Notes under the pieces: model-generated
What the model saw: the letters and a program-made list of their open reading frames with translations, nothing else
What the model was told of the DNA's origin: nothing
The model's database searches: none
Part shown: positions 58,719-64,000 of the stretch, in pieces
Position numbering within the stretch: the stretch's first letter is position 1
How the letters are laid out: each line of letters begins with the position of its first letter
Source of the DNA: Globisporangium splendens
Taxonomy: Eukaryota > Oomycota > Peronosporomycetes > Pythiales > Pythiaceae
Reading direction: 5' to 3'
NCBI GenBank assembly: GCA_006386115.1
Contig: VFIW01000006.1
Location: forward strand, 950,706-1,014,705
DNA length: 64,000 nucleotides
Made by a program: the position numbers and the translations under genes

Positions 58719-59097
58719 CGTCGTCGTCGTCGTCGTCGTCGTTGCTGTTGTTGTTTTCGAAATGGGAGCTGCGAAAAAGGGAGAGATTTGGTTCAAGCAC
58801 CCGGATACTTGAACCTCCGATCATAAAATACCGGTGATGATCCGGTATAAACTGAGAGCTGAGTCTGTCAAGCAACCTTCAGACGACATGACGACAGGCA
58901 TCTCACTGACACAAATCGAGGGTCTCCTTCGCTTGGCTGATCGCGAATGCATTTCACCCCACTGCCAGAGCTGTCAGAACACACACAAGCAGGTTTGGTT
59001 GCACGGCTATTCTCTTTGTTTGAGGGCACATGTGTCGTTTGAAGTTGAAATGATGTTTCTGAAGCACCCTTGCATAAAGACGACCATTCACTGAATG

Positions 59098-59175
59098 GCC
59101 ACACTCTTAAAAAAAAACTCCAAACCTTCGGCGAATGCCATTCAGCAAAGGTTTGGAGTTCACGGCGAGTGTGGC
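59098..59175. repeat. 78-nt two-part inverted repeat (hairpin)
   Basis: Outer arms 59098-59106 and 59167-59175 (GCCACACTC/GAGTGTGGC) and inner arms 59116-59128 and 59148-59160 (AACTCCAAACCTT/AAGGTTTGGAGTT) are exact complements. It could be a MITE remnant, an RNA hairpin or a cruciform-forming site. Confidence 0.75.
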
Positions 59176-59625
59176 GTACGCTGTGCCTGCCATTTGTATG
59201 CATTCGTTGTGAGTGAAAGAACTTCCCACCAGCCATGCACGCGAGATCAAAACGTTCTTGTCGCCTGGTCACCAGTGGAAGCATTCATGGTTTGAAGAAA
59301 GACCGCTACTTGCACTCTCTTCGTCTTCTGTAGCGCTACAATCCTCGTGCATCACATACGACCACAACAACAAACTCGACTATCTAATAACACTCGCCAT
59401 GCATCGATCTCGTCGGTGCCATTGATTTTCCTTGTACGCGACAAGCTCACTCTTTTTGGTGTCCAAAAAGGGCTCTTTTGGTCCGATTCCTCCATACAGC
59501 AGATGCCATTTGCCTTTCAAAAATGGCAGGAGAACAGCAGACTTCTTGGCACGATTTGGCAGCCCATCTTTTGACTGGTGGGGAAGATCTTGCTATTTTC
59601 GTGCTATTTTTGACAAAAGCAGCGC

Positions 59626-59952
59626 TGGTGGAGATGCTCTTAGGGGGAAATATTTCGGTTTAATTTGGCGCATATTTGATTGATGTTGAGTCTGGGTGGC
59701 AGAGTTCACGCCTTTTTAGACATAAAACACTACGTTTTAGTGTAATATTTCATTTTTAGTCTAATTCTTAGCGTTTATAGCATTTTTCAGTATGTAGTTC
59801 GTGTTCCAGGTTCTCTTCTCTAAATGGAGGGAAAAAAGGGGTTTCTATCCTCGCCAATGCAGATGGTCGATTGTCCCAAGCTTTGAACGCATAAAAGGGG
59901 CTGTTGCATACATGTCAAATTCAGTAGACCAAACATTCGAGCATCTCCACCA
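59626..59952. repeat. Possible MITE-like segment bounded by 14-bp inverted repeats
   Basis: TGGTGGAGATGCTC at 59626-59639 is the exact reverse complement of GAGCATCTCCACCA at 59939-59952. No coding capacity between. Target-site duplications are not obvious, so the mobile-element reading is tentative. Confidence 0.35.
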
Positions 59953-60466
59953 TTTTTCAGTCACTAGGTCGAATCAGCAGGTACAGACACTTGCTCTGTG
60001 TGCTTTTGTTCGTGCAAGGACTGGATAAGCATCAGATGCACTGTGGAATTCGGCATAGAAGTTTGTCGATCTATATGCGATGCCGTTGATAGCATCGCGC
60101 ACAACAGCATCAATGCAGGACGCCTTTGCTTTAGTTAGATCTATCGGCATTGGTCCTGCTGCAGACCAGGAATAACGGTGGAGTTCGTAACTGAAAACAG
60201 CGATGCTGAGCCCAAATGTGCAGCACAGAAACAGTGCAAATCGGACATAAACGATGCACAAAATGCACTGATAGAAATGCTCTTTCAAGATCTGCGGCAC
60301 TTTAATGGCGCTGATCCCGAGTAGACGAGGCGCGACGAGCTGCATCGAGTTGGTCATCTCCAATGGATGCCACCACCATCGCGTCTTCTGTAAGGAGTAC
60401 ATCAGTCGCAGCTGCGACACTTTTGGCGCGAGACCCGAGTCACCCCGAAAGCTGCTGTCCTCTCGA

Positions 60467-60481
60467 ACTCATTCTTCATTT
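60467..60481 (+). promoter_or_regulatory. Initiator of the phosphate transporter gene
   Basis: ACTCATTCTTCATTT is an almost perfect match to the oomycete initiator GCTCATTYYNCAWTTT, about 75-90 nt upstream of the ATG at 60557. Confidence 0.6.
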
Positions 60482-60556
60482 CGCCAAGCTGCACTCAAGG
60501 CTCCTACTCTCCTCAAGATCTCCTTCGTCTCTCATCCCCAGACTTGAAACCTCAGC

Positions 60557-62191
60557 ATGGCGTTCTCCTTGAGTGCTTCTGCGGTGTCCTACGGGACTCG
60601 CTTCCTCGCCGACCAAGTGTGCTCCACTGGCATCCTTTCGTGCGACTACGTGACGGGCGGCCATGCCGAGCTCCCCAGCGGCTACGTTGAAGGCTCGTGT
60701 GTTCCATATAACGACAAATACGCGTCGATGGAAGGCAACTACCTGATCCTCATCTTGACGGCACTCTTGGCTGCCAGCATGGCGTTCGCTATCGGCGGTA
60801 ACGATGGTGCCAATGCTTGGGCGACCACAGTGCACTCGTTTGCCATCACGCTCAAGCCTGCGTGTATTCTCGCTGCGTTTTTTGAGGTGCTTGGTGCGAC
60901 GACCATCGGCTACGGTGTGTCGACATCGATTCAGAAGGGCATTTCGAACTTGACGAGCCCAGATTGCTTTGCATGCGGGTACTGCAACTCGTCCATGGAC
61001 TTGTACTACGTTGGCATGATGGGTGCGTTGATCTCGGGCTCGATCTTCTTGCTCACGGCGACGTTCATGAAGCTCCCAGTGTCGACGACCCACACGATCG
61101 TGAGCTCCGTGTTTGGTATGACGGTCGCGTTCCACGGCTTTGGCTGCGTTCGATTTGGCTGGGACAACCTTGGCGGCGTCGTGGCGTCGTGGTTCATCTC
61201 GCCTGCCGCCGCTGGCGTCGTCACCTTGGTGTTCTACTACATGACGCAGTTCCTGATCTTCCGCGCCGCGAACCCTCGCCAGCGCGCCATGATTTTCGTG
61301 CCTGTGTTGTACTTCGCCGTCGTGTTCGTGGTCGTGTTCTTGATCATGGTCAAGGCGCCAGTCTCCAAAGACGAGCCTCACTGGAAAGGTATCTTGGTGG
61401 GTCTCGGTGCCGGCACGTTCACGCTGATCATCGTCATCACGGTGATGATGCCTCGCATCAAGAAGGGTCTTCCAAGTCTGAGCGAAGCCAACCGCATCGG
61501 GTTGCACATGGTGCGAGGCGATGATGCGGATACTGTGATGAAGGGCGAAGCCGGTGAGTTCGTTGCGGTCAAGTCGCCAGACGTCCAAAAAGAAGGCGAC
61601 CTCATCAACAGCTCGGTCGTGCGTCCATCGATGGAATTGCTGGCTGAGTACGACTCACTGACCATCGAGCAGCAGGACGCCATGTACATGTTCAAGCACC
61701 TGCTGATCCTCGTGGCGTGCCTCCAGTCGTTCTCGCACGGATCGAACGATACCGCGAACGCCACTGCTGCGTTCGCTGCGGTTGTCAAGGGTTTCCAGAA
61801 CGGTATCAACGACTGCTCGAGCCCTGACAGTCCGTGGTGGACAATGCTTCTCGGTGGTGTCTTCCTCGGCGCCGGTATCTGGTTCATTGGGTACAAGGTC
61901 ATGGACACAGTCGGCAAGAACATCAGTGTCGTGACGTTCGACCGCGCGTTCTGCACAGAGTTTGCCTCTGCGTGCACTGTCGTGGTGTGCTCGTTGCGCG
62001 ACATTCCAGTATCGACGACGCACTGCCAAGTCGGCGCCGTCATCTTCATCAGCATTGCAGCCAAGGACGCGGGTGCGATTCAGTGGAAGTTGGTGACCGT
62101 GATTTTGTTCTCGTGGGTTGCGACGTTGCCATTCACGGCTGGTTTTGCGGGCTTGGTCTCGTGGCTTCTCAAGTTCGCCATGGAAGCATAA
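60557..62191 (+). CDS. PiT-family (SLC20-like) sodium/phosphate symporter
   Basis: Single exon, 544 residues. An integral membrane protein with the two inverted PiT signature repeats: GGNDGANAWAT at residues 80-90 and SHGSNDTANAT at about 393-403. Each half also has the PVSTTH motif (KLPVSTTHTIVSS, DIPVSTTHCQVGA). A hydrophilic loop (about 300-375) separates the halves, as in other eukaryotic PiT proteins. The family takes up inorganic phosphate across the plasma membrane with Na+ (or H+). In a plant-associated oomycete it would serve phosphate acquisition from the host or soil; that context is inferred. The ATG at 60557 follows a good initiator and gives a normal extracellular N-terminus. 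Confidence 0.93.
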   Translation: MAFSLSASAVSYGTRFLADQVCSTGILSCDYVTGGHAELPSGYVEGSCVPYNDKYASMEGNYLILILTALLAASMAFAIGGNDGANAWATTVHSFAITLKPACILAAFFEVLGATTIGYGVSTSIQKGISNLTSPDCFACGYCNSSMDLYYVGMMGALISGSIFLLTATFMKLPVSTTHTIVSSVFGMTVAFHGFGCVRFGWDNLGGVVASWFISPAAAGVVTLVFYYMTQFLIFRAANPRQRAMIFVPVLYFAVVFVVVFLIMVKAPVSKDEPHWKGILVGLGAGTFTLIIVITVMMPRIKKGLPSLSEANRIGLHMVRGDDADTVMKGEAGEFVAVKSPDVQKEGDLINSSVVRPSMELLAEYDSLTIEQQDAMYMFKHLLILVACLQSFSHGSNDTANATAAFAAVVKGFQNGINDCSSPDSPWWTMLLGGVFLGAGIWFIGYKVMDTVGKNISVVTFDRAFCTEFASACTVVVCSLRDIPVSTTHCQVGAVIFISIAAKDAGAIQWKLVTVILFSWVATLPFTAGFAGLVSWLLKFAMEA

Positions 62192-64000
62192 ACTTTTCTC
62201 ATTTGGATATGTGCAAGTGTTTGTTGGGCGAAGGACCTTTATGCGTACTCAGACTCGTGGGCAATCGGCTGCATTTGAGCATTGCCACGTTTTCCTCACT
62301 TTAGAAACAACAAAATACTGTGTTGAAAGGGAGCATATTACTAGTCCGATCGTCGCGCTATTCTCCAGTCCTGGAATATAAACCAATGACAGACACAATC
62401 GGATTAGCCAGACAATCGCACGTCCACTATAGTCGTGGTTTGAGGTCGCTTGGATCCAAACCGCCACTTGAAGCTGATCGGTCTCATACCGAAGTCGAAG
62501 CCCACGGGTCGCGACGGCCTCTTTGCAAGAACAGACGCTACGCGCGCCGACCTGGAATGCCCGCCCGCCGTGAAGACGCCTGCGCAGGTGAGCAAGTAAC
62601 TCCCCTTCCCGTCCTTCAGCATCAGCCATCAGGACCTCATAATCGTGCAGCCATGTCGTTTCTCCAGGCGTAATTTCTTCGCGTCAGTTGGACAGCACAT
62701 CAGTATGAGGGCTAGGTTAGTAACAATATCTCTTGCGTTGGTCGAAAAAAATGGATACATTGTCCGCGTGATCCATTTGTTCGGGTCCAGTGATGCAAAT
62801 TCATGCGAACTCGACGGTACCTTTTTGGTAATTACCTCAACAATTCGCAATTCTGGCAAGGACCTTGTCAGCATCACTGCATGACAACCTGCCTAAATAG
62901 ACAATGACGTGCAAAAACATATTTGAGGGTTTTTGACTTTGCTGTTGGAAATGTGACGTTACTAGTGGGGATTCTGAACGATGCCGTGCAATGGTGTAGC
63001 AGCAAAGATTGCACATGCTCACCCATCAACGTTTCGTATCAACTCATCGTCCCAAACTCAATCGGAGACAACACCCCTTCCATACAAAAATCAAGATAAA
63101 GATGTAGCCATGACGATCGTTTTGGCTCGAAAATTATCATAGGCGGCAACCATTATTATCCCTACCCAAACTGGAATGTGTTATGTATATATAAATCCGC
63201 ACAAACAACACGATACTTTTATGTAAAAAATGCTGGCTGGTTCAGGAGATAGTTGACGCCAAGCACTTGAATTTTGGCAGGACGATCGTCTTCAACTTGA
63301 CAGAAGCAGGGGTCCCGAAAACTGCATTGGGTTGAATTATTGCAATAAACAATACGAATAATCAATTCTTACACTGAGAGGATCGACAGTCCATCATTTA
63401 TTTCTACAATCAGGACACCTCAATAACTTGTGCATTGCGAGGTTTTCGTGCCTGGTTGCACCGGGCAGGGTTTTGTGTCCAGCCAAGGCAGTGTTTCAGC
63501 GGCGTAGCCAACCCTGTCTGTATTGCAGCGTTATTTCGAAGCTTTCCCGATCGACCAGCTTACCCCTCCACCCACCCCGAGCTCTCGGATCGAGTATAAT
63601 CGAAATAACTCCTAAATGAAGTGCCTTGAAACTGAATGCTTTGTATCAAAATACGAAGCACTCAGTTTCAAGGTACTGTGTGTGGTTCTATTAAAATGGA
63701 ACCACACGACATGCTTTACGGCGTACTCACGTACGTTGCCACGCAGAATGAGCCAGTGCGACAGCGCGCTGTGTGATGTGCGCTGGCGCTCTTGTGCAGC
63801 GTATCGCCACTAATTTTGTCTCAAAAGAGCGAGATTTTGTAGGTTTTAGCGCGCAGCTAAGCATTCTAAAGCGTGGGAAGCGGCTGACGTGTTGCTGAAC
63901 CAAAGTGACCACTTTCTCCTGCTTATAACACGTTTGTATGAATATGAGCATGTCGGTAAAATCTCATACGATTGACTCGAAGCATCACTTTCATCAGTGT
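62192..64000. other. Right-end region without a convincing gene
   Basis: A GC-richer patch at about 62404-62640 has weak coding character on both strands (minus: MLKDGKGSYLLTCAG from 62622) and might be one exon of a gene I cannot assemble. Two adjacent hairpins lie at 63620-63707. Nothing else is recognised. Confidence 0.45.
63620..63707. repeat. Two adjacent hairpins
   Basis: Arms 63620-63646 and 63651-63677 pair at 24 of 27 positions (two of the mismatches would be G-U in RNA) around a 4-nt loop. Immediately after, 63680-63690 and 63697-63707 pair at 10 of 11 positions around a 6-nt loop. Confidence 0.75.

Larger units (their letters stand above)
58719..60466. other. Intergenic region with inverted repeats
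   Basis: Gene-free 1.7 kb. It contains a (TCG)n run (about 58719-58741), a strong hairpin at 59098-59175, a perfect small palindrome at 59452-59470 and a 14-bp inverted pair at 59626-59639 and 59939-59952. Confidence 0.55.

Noticed and set aside
62249..62640. Minus-strand frames at the right end as a gene
   Set aside because: Slightly gene-like composition but no domain, and no splice partners that build a longer protein; left as unassigned.

Overview
The window is nuclear DNA of a eukaryote, most likely an oomycete (Peronosporales type). Genes are compact and closely spaced on both strands. Introns are few and short (about 60-140 nt, GT-AG, often with a GTACGT or GTAAG donor and a CTAAC/CTGAC branch site). 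Several genes have an oomycete-type initiator (TCATTYYNCA-like) just upstream of the ATG, and the window holds myosins with a C-terminal PX domain, a domain combination known from oomycetes. Species cannot be named from the sequence.

Layout. Left end: a minus-strand gene of unknown function runs off the window (1-1503) and carries one apparent frameshift. At 4329-9409 lie two tandem + strand genes for multi-pass membrane proteins fused to an ABM-like (antibiotic biosynthesis monooxygenase) domain and an SRPBCC-like domain; a 1518-bp core is identical between them. Next come an ApaH-like metallophosphatase (minus, four exons), a PX-domain protein with a long disordered middle, a small secreted single-sushi protein, a head-to-head pair of MBOAT acyltransferases, and a Maf-type nucleotide pyrophosphatase (minus, four exons).

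At 21992-34320 lies a nearly full-length axonemal dynein heavy chain (about 4,080 codons, closest in my judgement to the DNAH6 type). It is interrupted by five in-frame stop codons and three one-base frameshifts, while almost all neighbouring genes are intact. I read this as recent loss of a flagellar motor gene, which would fit a lineage that has given up, or is giving up, swimming zoospores. Sequence error must be excluded first, because each frameshift falls beside a short homopolymer.

From 34858 to 57709 a PX-rich cluster follows. It has a stand-alone coiled-coil/PX gene (minus), a ferric-reductase/NADPH-oxidase-like membrane flavocytochrome, three tandem myosin heavy chains with PX tails (the middle one has lost half its PX domain), and another stand-alone PX gene. 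The stand-alone coiled-coil/PX protein is essentially the same module as the myosin tail, so the array may preserve donor and recipient of a domain fusion. Sharing of introns between copies is mosaic, indicating gene conversion. The right end has a WW-less PIN1-type prolyl isomerase whose first coding exon is 7 nt, a PiT-family phosphate transporter, and non-coding DNA with several strong hairpins.

Motors with phosphoinositide-binding tails, acyltransferases and small trafficking-type PX proteins point to membrane and cytoskeleton functions, but there is no sign of operon-like coupling; apart from tandem duplicates the genes look like independent units.
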